A DNA stretch of 64,000 bases from Trinickia soli (GTDB lineage Bacteria; Pseudomonadota; Gammaproteobacteria; Burkholderiales; Burkholderiaceae), in NCBI RefSeq assembly GCF_002879855.1, contig NZ_PNYB01000014.1, forward strand, positions 1 to 64,000, in the 5' to 3' direction. The first letter of the stretch is position 1. Every line of letters starts with the position of its first letter. Below the pieces are notes generated by a model. The model was given only the letters and a program-made list of their open reading frames with translations. It was not told where the DNA came from and ran no database searches. Shown piece after piece: positions 18,236-28,100 of this stretch. Position numbers and translations under genes: made by a program.

Positions 18236-20413
18236 ATGATCCAAGCTCGCCCGCGCTCGGGGCGGACTTGGCGCACGCCCCCCATCGAACCTGAAGCGGA
18301 GCACACAGTGAAGCGCGTCCTGCCCAACCCAGGCAAACGTTTGACGGTCCGCGGTACAGAGCTTCACGCGGACGATTCGCCCGAAGTTGCCCATCGCAAG
18401 CTCGCGCGCATCGCATTCGACGAGGCTTCCACATTCATCGCTCTGCTCGGTTGCGATGGGACAGTGCTCGAGTGCAATCGCGGCGCGCTCGGCAAATCCG
18501 TGCCCCTGCCGGCTGAAATGCTCGGCCGTCCACTCGCCGAAACGTTTTGGGCGTCAGCCTCGCAGCGCGACAGCCACGCGTTGCTGCAGCACGCGTTGGC
18601 CCGCGCAGCCGCCGGCGAAACCGTGCGGTTCGACGCGCTCTCGCCGCAAGCTCATCCGGGCGCCGCGCCCGTCATTGTCGAATCGACGCTGCGCCCCGTC
18701 CGCGACGACGCCGGCACGATCACGTTCGTGCTGTTCGAAGCGCGCGAAGCCACGCAACAGCGTCGCAACGAGGCGGCGCTGCATGCCGGCAAAGCGCAAG
18801 CGCAAGCCGAAGCCGAAGCGCAAGCCGATCGCGGCCATGCCGCGTCGGCTCAGTTGCAGCAGACCGAACAGCGGTTTCGGCTGCTCGTCGAAAGCGTTGT
18901 CGATTACGCCATCTTCATGCTCGACGTCGACGGCTATGTCACGAGTTGGAACGCCGGTGCGCAACGGATCAAGGGCTACGGCGCCGACGAGATCGTCGGC
19001 CAGCACTTCTCGCGCTTCTACTCGGAAGAAGACCAGCGCAACGGCGTGCCGAAGCGCGTTTTGCAAACCGCCGCGCGCTCGGGCAAGTTCGAGGGCGAAG
19101 GATGGCGCGTGCGCAAGGACGGCTCGCGGTTTTGGGCCAACGTCCTCGTCGACGCCATCAAGGGTCCGGACGGCGAGGTCATCGGCTTCGCCAAGGTCAC
19201 GCGCGATCTGACCGAAAAACGCAATATCGAAGCGCAGTTGCGCCAGTCGCAAAAGATGGAGGCGATCGGCCAATTGACGGGCGGCATTGCGCACGATTTC
19301 AACAACCTGCTGCAAGTCGTGATCGGCAGCCTCGAGGGGCTCCAGCGCCGTGCCGGGGCTCTGTTGGGCTCGCCGCGAGGCGCCGACATGCAGCGTTTCA
19401 TCGACAACGCGCTGCGCGGCGCCAACCGCGCCGCCAACCTGACCGGGCGCCTGCTCGCGTTTTCACGGCGCCAAACGCTCGACGCGAAGCCGACCGACGT
19501 CGGCAAGCTCGTCACCGGCTTGTCCGACCTGCTGCGGCGCACGCTTGGCGAGGCGATCTCCATCGCAAGCGTCAACGCCGACGATCTCTGGCGCGTATCG
19601 GTCGACGCCAATCAGCTCGAAAGCGCACTGCTGAACCTGGCCGTCAACGCGCGCGACGCCATGCCGTCCGGCGGCAAATTGACGATCGAAACGGCCAACA
19701 CAGGGCTCGACGAAAAGTACACCTCGCAGTTCGACGGACTCGAGCCGGGGCAGTTCGTCGTGATCGCCGTGAGCGACACGGGCGTGGGCATGTCGGCCGA
19801 CGTCATCGAGCGCGCCTTCGAACCGTTCTTTACGACGAAGGAAGTCGGGCACGGCACGGGCCTCGGCCTGAGCCAGGTTTATGGCTTCGTCAGGCAGTCG
19901 GGCGGCCACGTGCGCGTGTACAGCGAAGTCGGCGAAGGCACGACCGTGAAGCTCTTTCTGCCTCGCCTCGCGAGCGACGCCGTCCACGACGAGCCGGCCG
20001 AGCACAGGCCCGTTGCAGCCAGTCGTGGCGGCGAGACGATTCTCGTCGTCGAGGATGACGAGAGCGTGCGCACAGCGGCGAGCGACATGCTGCGCGAACT
20101 CGGCTATCGCGTGGTAACGGCGGAGGACGGCGCGAGCGCACTGCGTCTCATCGGCGAGCGCCCCGAAATCCGGCTGCTGTTTACGGACGTGGGTCTGCCG
20201 GGCGGCATGAATGGTCGTCAGTTGGCCGAAGCCGCGCGTGCCAGCCGGCCGGAATTGCCTGTTTTGTTCACAACCGGCTATGCGCGCAATGCGATCGTCC
20301 ATCACGGTCGGCTCGACCCCGGCATCAATCTGCTGTCCAAGCCGTTCACCTATGTGGAGCTGGCCGACAAGCTGAGCCGGATATTGGCGGATGCGCCGGG
20401 GGCGGCACGATAG
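18236..20413 (+). CDS. PAS-containing hybrid sensor histidine kinase / response regulator
   Basis: 725 residues without membrane segments, so probably a cytoplasmic sensor. Order: a weak PAS-like region (about 55-180), an Ala/Gln/Glu-rich coiled linker (about 185-210), a clear PAS domain (213-330, with GYVTSWNAGAQRIKGY), the HisKA box GGIAHDFNNLL with its His near residue 352, an HATPase domain with NLAVNARDAM, DTGVGMS and GTGLGLSQVYGF, and a C-terminal receiver with VVEDDESVR and phospho-acceptor Asp near 651 in LLFTDVGLPGG. The HDFNNLL box marks the HisKA subgroup common in soluble hybrid kinases. No response-regulator gene adjoins it. GTG 18308 is a possible later start. Confidence 0.9.
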   Translation: MIQARPRSGRTWRTPPIEPEAEHTVKRVLPNPGKRLTVRGTELHADDSPEVAHRKLARIAFDEASTFIALLGCDGTVLECNRGALGKSVPLPAEMLGRPLAETFWASASQRDSHALLQHALARAAAGETVRFDALSPQAHPGAAPVIVESTLRPVRDDAGTITFVLFEAREATQQRRNEAALHAGKAQAQAEAEAQADRGHAASAQLQQTEQRFRLLVESVVDYAIFMLDVDGYVTSWNAGAQRIKGYGADEIVGQHFSRFYSEEDQRNGVPKRVLQTAARSGKFEGEGWRVRKDGSRFWANVLVDAIKGPDGEVIGFAKVTRDLTEKRNIEAQLRQSQKMEAIGQLTGGIAHDFNNLLQVVIGSLEGLQRRAGALLGSPRGADMQRFIDNALRGANRAANLTGRLLAFSRRQTLDAKPTDVGKLVTGLSDLLRRTLGEAISIASVNADDLWRVSVDANQLESALLNLAVNARDAMPSGGKLTIETANTGLDEKYTSQFDGLEPGQFVVIAVSDTGVGMSADVIERAFEPFFTTKEVGHGTGLGLSQVYGFVRQSGGHVRVYSEVGEGTTVKLFLPRLASDAVHDEPAEHRPVAASRGGETILVVEDDESVRTAASDMLRELGYRVVTAEDGASALRLIGERPEIRLLFTDVGLPGGMNGRQLAEAARASRPELPVLFTTGYARNAIVHHGRLDPGINLLSKPFTYVELADKLSRILADAPGAAR

Positions 20414-20501
20414 GGGCATCGGCTCGCGTCGATGAAATCCGCTATCATTTCGCTCTATCTTTTCCCCGTTTCGCGCCTGAAGCGAAAACACAAGGTCAGA
20501 C

Positions 20502-20813
20502 ATGGATACGCAACAACGCATCAAGCAAATCGTCGACGAAAACGCCGTCGTCCTTTTCATGAAGGGCAACGCACAATTTCCGATGTGCGGCTTTTCGGGC
20601 CGCGCCGTGCAGATTCTGAAGGCATGCGGGGTCGATCAGTTCAAGACGGTCAACGTGCTCGAAGACGAAGAAATTCGCCAGGGCATCAAGGAATTCTCGA
20701 ACTGGCCGACCATTCCGCAGCTTTATGTGAAAGGCGAATTCGTCGGCGGCTCGGACATCATGATGGAGATGTACCAGTCGGGCGAACTGCAGAACCTGTT
20801 CGCCGCGGCTTGA
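20502..20813 (+). CDS. grxD: monothiol glutaredoxin, Grx4 type
   Basis: 103 residues. The active site is CGFS in [15 protein letters not shown] (Cys near residue 30), the signature of monothiol glutaredoxins that bind glutathione-ligated [2Fe-2S] clusters and pass them on. Further family marks are VLFMKGN at the N terminus, [17 protein letters not shown] (about 66-82) and the final [10 protein letters not shown] 20502 follows AAGGT. It precedes ubiX by 70 bases on the same strand. Confidence 0.96.
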   Translation: MDTQQRIKQIVDENAVVLFMKGNAQFPMCGFSGRAVQILKACGVDQFKTVNVLEDEEIRQGIKEFSNWPTIPQLYVKGEFVGGSDIMMEMYQSGELQNLFAAA

Positions 20814-20883
20814 GCGCAACAAGCGAAAGGAGCCGCGCTGTGCCGGCTCCGTCGCTGCCCGCCCCCGCCTCCACGACACCGCC

Positions 20884-21480
20884 ATGTCCGCCGTCAGTGC
20901 GCCGCCGCGCCGGCTGATCGTCGCGATCACGGGCGCGACGGGGGCGATCTATGGCGTCCGCCTGCTCGATGCGATGCGGCGCATCGACGCGCTCGAGACC
21001 CACGTCGTCGTGTCGAGCGCCGGCTGGCTCAACCTCCAGCACGAACTCGGGCTGACAAAGGACGACCTTCACCCGATGGCCGACGTCGTCCATAGCGTGC
21101 GCAATGTCGGCGCGAGCATTGCCTCGGGCTCGTTCGCCACGGACGGCATGATCGTGGCCCCGTGTTCGATGAAGACGCTCGCAAGCATCGCGCATGGTTT
21201 GTCCGACAATCTGATAGCGCGCGCCGCCGACGTCACGCTCAAAGAGCGCCGGCGCTTGGTATTGCTGGTACGCGAGACGCCGCTGAACCTCGCCCACCTG
21301 CGCAACATGACGGCCGTCACCGAGATGGGCGGCGTCATATTTCCTCCGCTTCCCGCTTTCTATCATCGGCCGACGTCGATCGACGACATCGTCAACGATA
21401 CCGTCGCACGCGTACTCGACATGTTCGCGCTGGGCCCCGCGCTGGCGGCGGCCTGGCCGGGATTGCGCGGCGAGGCTTAG
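20884..21480 (+). CDS. ubiX: flavin prenyltransferase UbiX
   Basis: 198 residues. Flavoprotein motif VAITGATGAIYGVRLLDAM at about 12-30 and the substrate region VAPCSMKTLASIAHG with RRLVLLVRETPLNLAHLRNM (about 119-138). UbiX makes the prenylated FMN cofactor for the decarboxylase UbiD in ubiquinone synthesis, and for related decarboxylases. No ubiD lies in this window. ATG 20884. Confidence 0.95.
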   Translation: MSAVSAPPRRLIVAITGATGAIYGVRLLDAMRRIDALETHVVVSSAGWLNLQHELGLTKDDLHPMADVVHSVRNVGASIASGSFATDGMIVAPCSMKTLASIAHGLSDNLIARAADVTLKERRRLVLLVRETPLNLAHLRNMTAVTEMGGVIFPPLPAFYHRPTSIDDIVNDTVARVLDMFALGPALAAAWPGLRGEA

Positions 21481-21627
21481 GCGCCCTGGCAGCGTCGCGC
21501 GGGCGGCGTGCTCACCCGCGATTCACCACTCCTGTGACACGATCCGTTTCCTGAAAGCCCGTTTATCGAACTGGCGGATCGGCCTATGCTGATCGTCGTT
21601 ACCGATGGAGGCTCGCGCTCTCACACC

Positions 21628-22410
21628 ATGGCACGTTTACCCTCGCTTTTCCTGTCGCACGGCGCCCCGACGCTGCCGATCGATCCTTCCATGCCGTCGG
21701 GCGAATTTGCTGCGCTCGCCGCCCGCCTGCCGCGCCCCCGCGCAATCCTGATGCTCTCGGCTCATTGGACGACCGACATGCCGGTCGTCAGTACGGCCGA
21801 AGCCCCCGAAACGATCCACGATTTCTACGGTTTTCCGCGCGAACTGTACGAACTGAGCTACCGGGCGCCTGGCGCCCCGGATCTGGCGCGCACGGCGGCC
21901 ACGCTGCTGAGCGACGCGCAGATTCCGACGCAAACGCAGCCGCACGGGCTCGACCACGGCGCCTGGGTGCCGCTGCTGCTCATGTATCCGCAGGCGGACA
22001 TCCCCGTTGCGCAATTGTCGATTCAACCGCACCGCGATCCCGCGCATCACTATGCAGTCGGACGCGCGCTGCGCCCTTTGGCGCAAGACGGCGTGCTGAT
22101 CGTCGGCTCGGGGCAGATCACGCACAATCTGCGAGCGGCCGACTTCGGCGCACGGCCCGGCGATGCCGATCCGCGTGTGGCCGAGTTCACCGCCTGGTTC
22201 GAGTCGCAACTCGCTGACCGGGAGATCGAGGCGCTATTGGACTACCGGCGCCGCGCGCCCCACGCCGTGCTGATGCATCCGACCGACGAGCATTTGCTGC
22301 CCGTATTCGCCGCGCTCGGCGCAGCCGACGACGATTATTCGCTCGATATCCAATCGCTCGGCACCTATCAGCGCGCACTCGCGATGACGAACTACGTGTT
22401 CGGCGGCTGA
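21628..22410 (+). CDS. 4,5-DOPA-extradiol-dioxygenase-like protein (LigB superfamily, YgiD type)
   Basis: 260 residues from ATG 21628 (MARLPSLFLSHGAP). The putative metal-binding and catalytic histidines are visible in LFLSHGAPT, LMLSAHWTTD and PHGLDHGAWVPLL. SGQITHNLRA and HPTDEHLLPVFAALGAA near the C terminus are typical of the DODA/YgiD family. The family uses non-haem iron or zinc to open catechol rings extradiol; the physiological substrate in bacteria is unclear. The gene stands alone, and a strong hairpin follows it. Confidence 0.9.
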   Translation: MARLPSLFLSHGAPTLPIDPSMPSGEFAALAARLPRPRAILMLSAHWTTDMPVVSTAEAPETIHDFYGFPRELYELSYRAPGAPDLARTAATLLSDAQIPTQTQPHGLDHGAWVPLLLMYPQADIPVAQLSIQPHRDPAHHYAVGRALRPLAQDGVLIVGSGQITHNLRAADFGARPGDADPRVAEFTAWFESQLADREIEALLDYRRRAPHAVLMHPTDEHLLPVFAALGAADDDYSLDIQSLGTYQRALAMTNYVFGG

Positions 22411-22508
22411 ACGGGCTTCGGAGGCGCGGTGCGACGACCCACGGCCGCACCGACGAGCCGCCGGACAAGCGTCCAGGCAAACCCTCGCCCTCCGGCGCCC
22501 CATAGACG

Positions 22509-22543
22509 AAGGCCCGTCCGACTCTGCGTCGGACGGGCCTTTC
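22509..22543. terminator. strong terminator between convergent genes
   Basis: GGCCCGTCCGAC (22511-22522) and GTCGGACGGGCC (22528-22539) form a perfect 12-bp stem flanked by AA and TTT. It probably serves the dioxygenase gene on plus and the permease gene on minus. Confidence 0.85.
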
Positions 22544-22609
22544 GCCTTCTTCTTGCTCGATACGCAGCTTCGATTGCCCGCGAACCGCACCGCGGGCAGC
22601 GAGCCGGTT

Positions 22610-24202
22610 TTAGACTCCCACGCCTTCCAGAATGTCTTCCTCGGGTTCACGCTCGTCGAGGTAGCGCGTCCGATATCCCGTGTTGATACCCCAGAAGTAG
22701 AAGATCAGCGCGAACACGGCCACGACGAGCATGTCCCAGCCGTACGGCAGGATGTTCAGGCCGCCGAACTGCTTGCTGCCGAGGACCGAGAGGACCGCCA
22801 TCGTCGGCAGATAGGCGACCAGCCACCAAGCCGCCTTCAGATCGTCGCCCCAACCGTCCCAGCCCGACTTGCCTTGGTAGTAGAAGTAGATCGGCAGCGC
22901 GACGACCATCAGCAGGATGATCTCGCCCGTCAGCGGCCACTTCGCCCAGTAGAGGACGAGCGAGGCGCAGACGAACGCAAACGGCGCGATGACGTTCATC
23001 AGCGGCAGGCGCAGCGGACGTTCGACGTGCGTCGCCGTGCGGCGCAATGCCATCAGGCTGATCGGGCCCGTCAGATACGAGATGACGGTCGCGACCGAGA
23101 TGACGGCGGCCAGCGAGCTCCAACCGCGGAAGAAGAACAGGAAGACGAACGAGACGCCCAGATTGAACCACATCGCGTTGCGCGGCACGCCGTAGAACGG
23201 ATGGACGTTGCCGAACATCTTCGGCAGCGTGTTGTTGCGCTCCATCGCGTAGATCATGCGCGTGGTCGTGGCCATGTAGGTCGTGCCGGTGCCGCTCGGG
23301 CTCACGAACGCGTCGACATAGAGCATGATCGCGAGCCAGTTCAGGTTCAGCGCAATCGCGAGTTCGGCGAACGGCGAAGCGAAGTTGAAGTGGCTCCAGC
23401 CCTTCGCGACGTCGGCCGGATTGACGGCGCCGATGTAAGCGACCTGCAGCAGGACGTAGATCACGAGCGCGAGCAGGATCGAGCCGATCACGGCGAACGG
23501 AACGCTCTTGGACGGATTGCGCGCCTCGCCGGCCAGATTCACGGGGCTTTGAAAACCGTTGAAGCTGAAGACGATGCCGCTCGTCGCGACGGCCGTAAAC
23601 ACCGCCGACCAGCCGTAAGGCGCGAACTGGGTGGAAGTGCCGAAGTTTTCGCTGTGAAAGCCCGACATCAGCAGGCCGAGAATCGTCAGGCCCGGGATGA
23701 TGAACTTGAACACCGTGATGGCCGTGTTCGCGCGTGCGAATACCTTCACGCCCCAGTAGTTGAGCATGAAGTAGACGATGACGAGCAACGCCGACAGGAC
23801 GAGGCCCAGCGGCGTCAGCGATCCGTTGACAAATAAATCATGCGCCCACTGATAGGGCCAGGTGCTCATGTACTGGATCGAGGCTTCGGCTTCGATCGGG
23901 ATCACCGAGACAATGGCGATCCAGTTCGCCCATGCACTGATGAAACCGACGAGCGCACCATGCGAATAGCGCGCGTAGCGCACCATGCCGCCCGATTCGG
24001 GGAACATGGCGCCGAGTTCCGCATACGTGAGGGCGATCGCGAGGATGACGACGGCGCCGATGATCCAGGCGCACACCGCGGCCGGCCCGGCGATCTTAGC
24101 GGCCTTCCAGGCGCCGAACAGCCAGCCGGACCCGATGATGGAACCCAAGCCGGTCAGCATCAGCGCAAACGGCCCGATGTTCCGTTGAATAGAACTTTTC
24201 AC
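22610..24202 (-). CDS. APC-superfamily amino-acid permease
   Basis: 530 residues with about twelve hydrophobic helices. The N-terminal APC signature is LTGLGSIIGSGWLFGAWKAAKIAGPAAV (first helix, split by IGSGW) and ALTYAELGAMFPESGG; SFNGFQSPVNLAGEARNPSK lies in helix 6-7. It probably imports an amino acid or related compound with protons across the inner membrane; the substrate cannot be read. The start is GTG 24202, because AGGAGAGG lies just before it and the family begins close to the first helix; the open frame to 24325 has no such support. Confidence 0.9.
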   Translation of the reverse strand: MKSSIQRNIGPFALMLTGLGSIIGSGWLFGAWKAAKIAGPAAVCAWIIGAVVILAIALTYAELGAMFPESGGMVRYARYSHGALVGFISAWANWIAIVSVIPIEAEASIQYMSTWPYQWAHDLFVNGSLTPLGLVLSALLVIVYFMLNYWGVKVFARANTAITVFKFIIPGLTILGLLMSGFHSENFGTSTQFAPYGWSAVFTAVATSGIVFSFNGFQSPVNLAGEARNPSKSVPFAVIGSILLALVIYVLLQVAYIGAVNPADVAKGWSHFNFASPFAELAIALNLNWLAIMLYVDAFVSPSGTGTTYMATTTRMIYAMERNNTLPKMFGNVHPFYGVPRNAMWFNLGVSFVFLFFFRGWSSLAAVISVATVISYLTGPISLMALRRTATHVERPLRLPLMNVIAPFAFVCASLVLYWAKWPLTGEIILLMVVALPIYFYYQGKSGWDGWGDDLKAAWWLVAYLPTMAVLSVLGSKQFGGLNILPYGWDMLVVAVFALIFYFWGINTGYRTRYLDEREPEEDILEGVGV

Positions 24203-24470
24203 AACCTCTCCTTGGGGGGGATGTACGAATGGCGCGCGGGTGGGGCCACGCACCGGTTCTGCAAGAAGCGTGCAACCGGCGCGGGTGCCGCGGCTTGGGG
24301 GAGCCGCAACCAGGCGCAACCGCACGGCGCGGCGCGTAGTTTAGCGGCTGAATTCACTTAATTGGTGCGAAATGATCCGTCACCAAGAAAAAAACCTCGT
24401 AAGCGAAAGATTTGTAAGAAGAATCCCCGATCGAGGCGTTTGGGCGCAATTTTTGCGCAGCGAAATTCTG

Positions 24471-24499
24471 TTGACCGCAACGGGAATTCGCCGTATAAC
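24471..24499 (+). promoter_or_regulatory. sigma-70-type promoter of cspA
   Basis: TTGACC (24471-24476) and TATAAC (24494-24499) with a 17-base spacer. Transcription would start near 24506, leaving an untranslated leader of about 140 bases. The rest of the 443-base gap between the permease and cspA shows nothing else I can name. Confidence 0.7.
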
Positions 24500-24645
24500 T
24501 GCAAGCGCAGGATTTCAAGTGGCGAGTGTGGATTGGTCTTTCGTAGTTCGCCCCCATCAGGTACTCCGGTTGTCCTATTACCCTTCCTTGATTTTCGTGC
24601 GCTCCCGGGCTTCGGCCTTTTTCATTCAGTTTAGGAATCAGTAAT

Positions 24646-24849
24646 ATGGAAACCGGTACCGTCAAGTGGTTCAACGACGCAAAGGGCTTTGGCTTCATCA
24701 CCCCCGATGGCGGCGGCGAAGATCTCTTCGCGCATTTCTCGGAAATTCGCGTTGAAGGCTTCAAGACGTTGCAAGAAAACCAGAAGGTGTCGTTCGAAGT
24801 GAAGACGGGCCCCAAGGGCAAGCAAGCAGCGAACATCAAGCCGCTGTAA
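24646..24849 (+). CDS. cspA: cold-shock protein, CspA family
   Basis: 67 residues, one OB-fold cold-shock domain. RNP1 is KGFGFITPD (residues 13-21) and RNP2 is DLFAHFSEI (about 26-34). [18 protein letters not shown] is a typical start. It binds single-stranded RNA and DNA and melts mRNA structure in the cold or in normal growth. It has a long leader, as expected for genes of this type, a promoter at 24471 and a terminator after the stop. Confidence 0.96.
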   Translation: METGTVKWFNDAKGFGFITPDGGGEDLFAHFSEIRVEGFKTLQENQKVSFEVKTGPKGKQAANIKPL

Positions 24850-24944
24850 GGCGCTGATTGCTGCGAGGCGTTCATCGCATCGCAGCATGGCCGAAAGGCC
24901 GCGTTACAGCAGTTGATCGCCGGCGCATCGCGTTGCGCGACTGC

Positions 24945-24977
24945 AAAACCCCGCATGTATGCGGGGTTTTTGTTTTG
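24945..24977 (+). terminator. rho-independent terminator after cspA
   Basis: AACCCCGCA pairs with TGCGGGGTT around TGTA, followed by TTTGTTTT. On the other strand it could also end the gene at 24986. Confidence 0.88.
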
Positions 24978-24985
24978 TGCGCCCG

Positions 24986-26245
24986 CTATGCGAACAGCCG
25001 CTGAGCGTGGATGCCCAGGCCCGCCGCGACGCTGGCCAATCGATCGCCGAATACGGGCCGGGCCTCGGGAAACGCCTCACGTAGCGCGTTCGTCAAAAAG
25101 TGCAGCCCGGTCGAGCCGCCCGTGAAGTAGAGCGCATCGACCGAGCTCGGGGCGACGCCCGCCACCCTCACCGTCTCGCGTGCCGCTTCGGCGATGCGCC
25201 GCGTTTCCTCCGCGCCCGTTTCGATCAGTTGCGCGTCATCGAACGCAACGCGCAAATCCGCTTCCACGTCATCGAGATCGATCGAGGTCTCGCCGCCCGC
25301 AGCCACGCCGATCTTGGCCTCTTCCGCTCGCGCCGCCAACGCGTGACCGAGCCGGCGCTCGACGACGCGCATGAGCCGTTCGTGATGCCGGACATCGCGA
25401 TAAAGGTGCCGCATCAGCGCAAGCTCGCCGACGCGTTTGCCGCTGTAGACCGTGTTGATCAGGTGCCAGGTCGCCAGATCGAAGTAAATCCGGTTCGGCA
25501 CCTCGCGGCCCTCGGGGTCCAGCGAGCGGTAGCCCAGTTCGGGCAGGATCGCGTCGAGTTCCACGCGCCGGTCGAAATCGGTGCCGGCCACATGCACGCC
25601 GTGATGGGCCAGCACGTCATCCTTGCGCTCGATGCGGCGCATTCGCTCGGGCCCGACCCGGACGAGCGAAAAGTCCGAGGTGCCGCCGCCGATGTCGGCC
25701 ACCAGGACGAGCGCTTCAGCGCTTAGCCGCGACTCGTAATCGAATGCGGCGGCGATCGGCTCGTACTGGAAATGGATCTCCTTCAAACCTGCCGCCTGCG
25801 CCGCAGCGGCCAATTGGCGCTCGGCGAGTGCGTCGGCATGCGCATCGTCGTCGACGAAAAACACCGGGCGCCCCAGCACGGCGCGTTCGATCGCCACCCC
25901 CGCACAGGCTTCGGCCTGGCGCTTCAGGAACGCCACGAAAATAGCGATCACTTCGGTGTACTTGATGGCGCTGCCATCACCGAGATCGGTCGCGGTCTCC
26001 GCCAGCGACGAACCGAGGATGCTTTTGAGCGAACGCATCAGGCGTCCGTCGAATCCGTCGATGTATTCGGCCAGCGCCGCACGGCCGTAGACGCGCGTGT
26101 GTTCGTCGGTGTTGAAGAAGACTGCCGTAGGCAACGTCGTATGCGCACCTTCGACAGGGGCCAGGATCATCGCCTCGCCACGCGGCAACGCCACGGCCGA
26201 GTTGGACGTGCCGAAGTCGATCGCGCAATAGGGCTTCGCTTGCAT
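24986..26245 (-). CDS. Hsp70-family protein, YegD-like chaperone
   Basis: 419 residues, so only the Hsp70 ATPase domain plus a short tail, with no substrate-binding domain. Phosphate-1 motif AIDFGTSNSAVALPRG is at residues 8-23, phosphate-2 LVADIGGGTSDFSLVRVG near 186-203, and the adenosine motif YFTGGSTGLHFLTNALRE near 376-393. This matches YegD of E. coli, whose client is not known. It faces cspA, sharing its terminator region. ATG 26245. Confidence 0.9.
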   Translation of the reverse strand: MQAKPYCAIDFGTSNSAVALPRGEAMILAPVEGAHTTLPTAVFFNTDEHTRVYGRAALAEYIDGFDGRLMRSLKSILGSSLAETATDLGDGSAIKYTEVIAIFVAFLKRQAEACAGVAIERAVLGRPVFFVDDDAHADALAERQLAAAAQAAGLKEIHFQYEPIAAAFDYESRLSAEALVLVADIGGGTSDFSLVRVGPERMRRIERKDDVLAHHGVHVAGTDFDRRVELDAILPELGYRSLDPEGREVPNRIYFDLATWHLINTVYSGKRVGELALMRHLYRDVRHHERLMRVVERRLGHALAARAEEAKIGVAAGGETSIDLDDVEADLRVAFDDAQLIETGAEETRRIAEAARETVRVAGVAPSSVDALYFTGGSTGLHFLTNALREAFPEARPVFGDRLASVAAGLGIHAQRLFA

Positions 26246-26451
26246 CGCAACTCGCTTTATGCCAACAGAAGGGAGCGCTTTTTAACACGAACTGACCAAC
26301 ACTAGCAATCGGTACACCCATGGGCGCCCGCACTTCATTGGCGTGCGGAAGGTCTGGGCGCGATTTTTGCGCCGCTTGCCGACGATCCACCGCTTGCCAA
26401 GCCCGGCGTTGCGCCTTCGCAAGCCGGCTTTCATCAGGAGATTGCCATCCA

Positions 26452-28005
26452 ATGAAAACATCGCTGCGTCAGCCCGAGCGGCTGCAGTCCGAGCGTGCCG
26501 TCGGTACGCTGCGGGGGCGCGCGGACCCGTCCCAGGACGCAGCGCCGGCGGCGGCGCTCCTGCGCGCGCGCGAAGACATCATCGAAACCGACTTGCCGTC
26601 CCGGCTCGATCGTCTGCCGTGGGGGCGCTTTCATACACTGATTGTCATCGCGCTGGGCATCACGTGGCTGCTCGACGGGCTGGAGGTCACGCTGGCCGGC
26701 GCCGTGGCGGGGGCGTTGAAGGCAAGCCCTGTCCTGCGTCTGACCGACGCCGATATCGGGTTTGCCGGCAGCGCCTACATTGCCGGCGCCGTGCTCGGCG
26801 CAGTCGGGTTCGGCTGGCTCACCGACCGGCTCGGGCGGCGCAAGCTGTTCTTCGCCACGTTGGGGCTCTACCTCGTCGCAACGGCGGCCACCGCGCTGTC
26901 GTGGAATTTTGCGAGCTTTGCCGCGCTGCGTTTCCTGACAGGCGCGGGGATCGGTGGCGAGTACGCTGCCATCAATTCGACGATCCAGGAATTCACATCG
27001 GCACGGCTGCGCGGCTGGACCGATCTCGGCATCAACGGCACTTTTTGGGTGGGCGCGGCGCTGGGAGCGGGTGGCTCGCTCGTGCTGCTCGACCCGCACG
27101 TGATGCCGGGAGACCTAGGCTGGCGCGCCTGCTTTTTCATCGGCGCGGTGCTCGCATTCGTCATCGTCTTCATGCGCTTTTGGGTGCCCGAGAGCCCGCG
27201 CTGGCTGCTCACGCACAACGAACCTCGCGAAGCGCACAGCATCGTCGAGGCAATCGAGGCGCGTTTTCATCGCGCCGGGCGCGCACCGCTGTCGATGCCA
27301 CTGCAGAGACTTCGCTTCCGACGACGCGAGACGACACCACTCAGGGAGGTCTTCATGGCGCTGTTCGTGACGCATCGCCGCAGATCGTTCGTCGGTCTCG
27401 CGCTCATGACGGCGCAGGCGTTCTTTTACAACGCGATCTTTTTCACTTACGCACTCGTGCTGACCGATTTCTACCACGTGCCCGGCGGGGAAGTCGGCCG
27501 GTATCTGCTGCCATTCGCGCTGGGCAACTTTCTCGGACCGATTGTGCTCGGGCACGCCTTCGACGCGATCGGGCGACGCACGATGATCGCCAGCACCTAT
27601 GCGCTGTCAGGCATCCTGCTGGCAGCCAGCGGGTATCTGTTCGCACGCGGGATGCTGACGGTCGAGCAGCAGACGATCGCCTGGATGGTGATCTTCTTCT
27701 TCGCATCGGCGGCCGCGAGTTCCGCGTATCTGACCGTCAGCGAATCGTTTCCGCTCGAAATCCGCGCCCTGGCGATCGCCGTCTTTTACGCGTTCGGCAC
27801 CGCGCTCGGAGGCATCGCGGGGCCGGCGCTGTTCGGCCGCCTCATCGATACGCAGCAACGCGGCGCCGTATTCGAGGGCTATCTCGTCGGCTCGGCATTG
27901 ATGGTGGCCGCCGCGGCGATCGCCGCGATCTGGGGCGTCGACGCCGAGCGCAAGCCGCTGGAACAGGTCGCCGCACCGCTTTCGGCCGTGCACGACGAGC
28001 CTTGA
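26452..28005 (+). CDS. MFS transporter, metabolite:H+ / sugar-porter-like
   Basis: 517 residues from ATG 26452, which is preceded by AGGAG. A ~55-residue hydrophilic N-terminal part is followed by about twelve helices. MFS marks are WLLDGLEVTLAG in helix 1, GWLTDRLGRRKLFFATL in loop 2-3, GIGGEYAAINSTIQEF in helix 4-5, PESPRWLL before the central loop, and DAIGRRTMIASTYA in loop 8-9. These are typical of metabolite:proton symporters such as those for aromatic acids or dicarboxylates; the substrate is not determined. It lies alone between the YegD-like gene and the next transporter, which converges on it. Confidence 0.88.
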   Translation: MKTSLRQPERLQSERAVGTLRGRADPSQDAAPAAALLRAREDIIETDLPSRLDRLPWGRFHTLIVIALGITWLLDGLEVTLAGAVAGALKASPVLRLTDADIGFAGSAYIAGAVLGAVGFGWLTDRLGRRKLFFATLGLYLVATAATALSWNFASFAALRFLTGAGIGGEYAAINSTIQEFTSARLRGWTDLGINGTFWVGAALGAGGSLVLLDPHVMPGDLGWRACFFIGAVLAFVIVFMRFWVPESPRWLLTHNEPREAHSIVEAIEARFHRAGRAPLSMPLQRLRFRRRETTPLREVFMALFVTHRRRSFVGLALMTAQAFFYNAIFFTYALVLTDFYHVPGGEVGRYLLPFALGNFLGPIVLGHAFDAIGRRTMIASTYALSGILLAASGYLFARGMLTVEQQTIAWMVIFFFASAAASSAYLTVSESFPLEIRALAIAVFYAFGTALGGIAGPALFGRLIDTQQRGAVFEGYLVGSALMVAAAAIAAIWGVDAERKPLEQVAAPLSAVHDEP

Positions 28006-28100
28006 GGGCGCGGCCGATGTAAAGAGGAGCGTCCTGCCCTTGCCCGTCACCGGAGCCCCCTTCGCACCCGTGACGCCAAACAGCGTCGGGCGCGCTCAGG

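Noticed and set aside
22553-23836. 427-codon plus-strand frame over the amino-acid permease
   Set aside because: Antisense, highly charged text opposite transmembrane helices.
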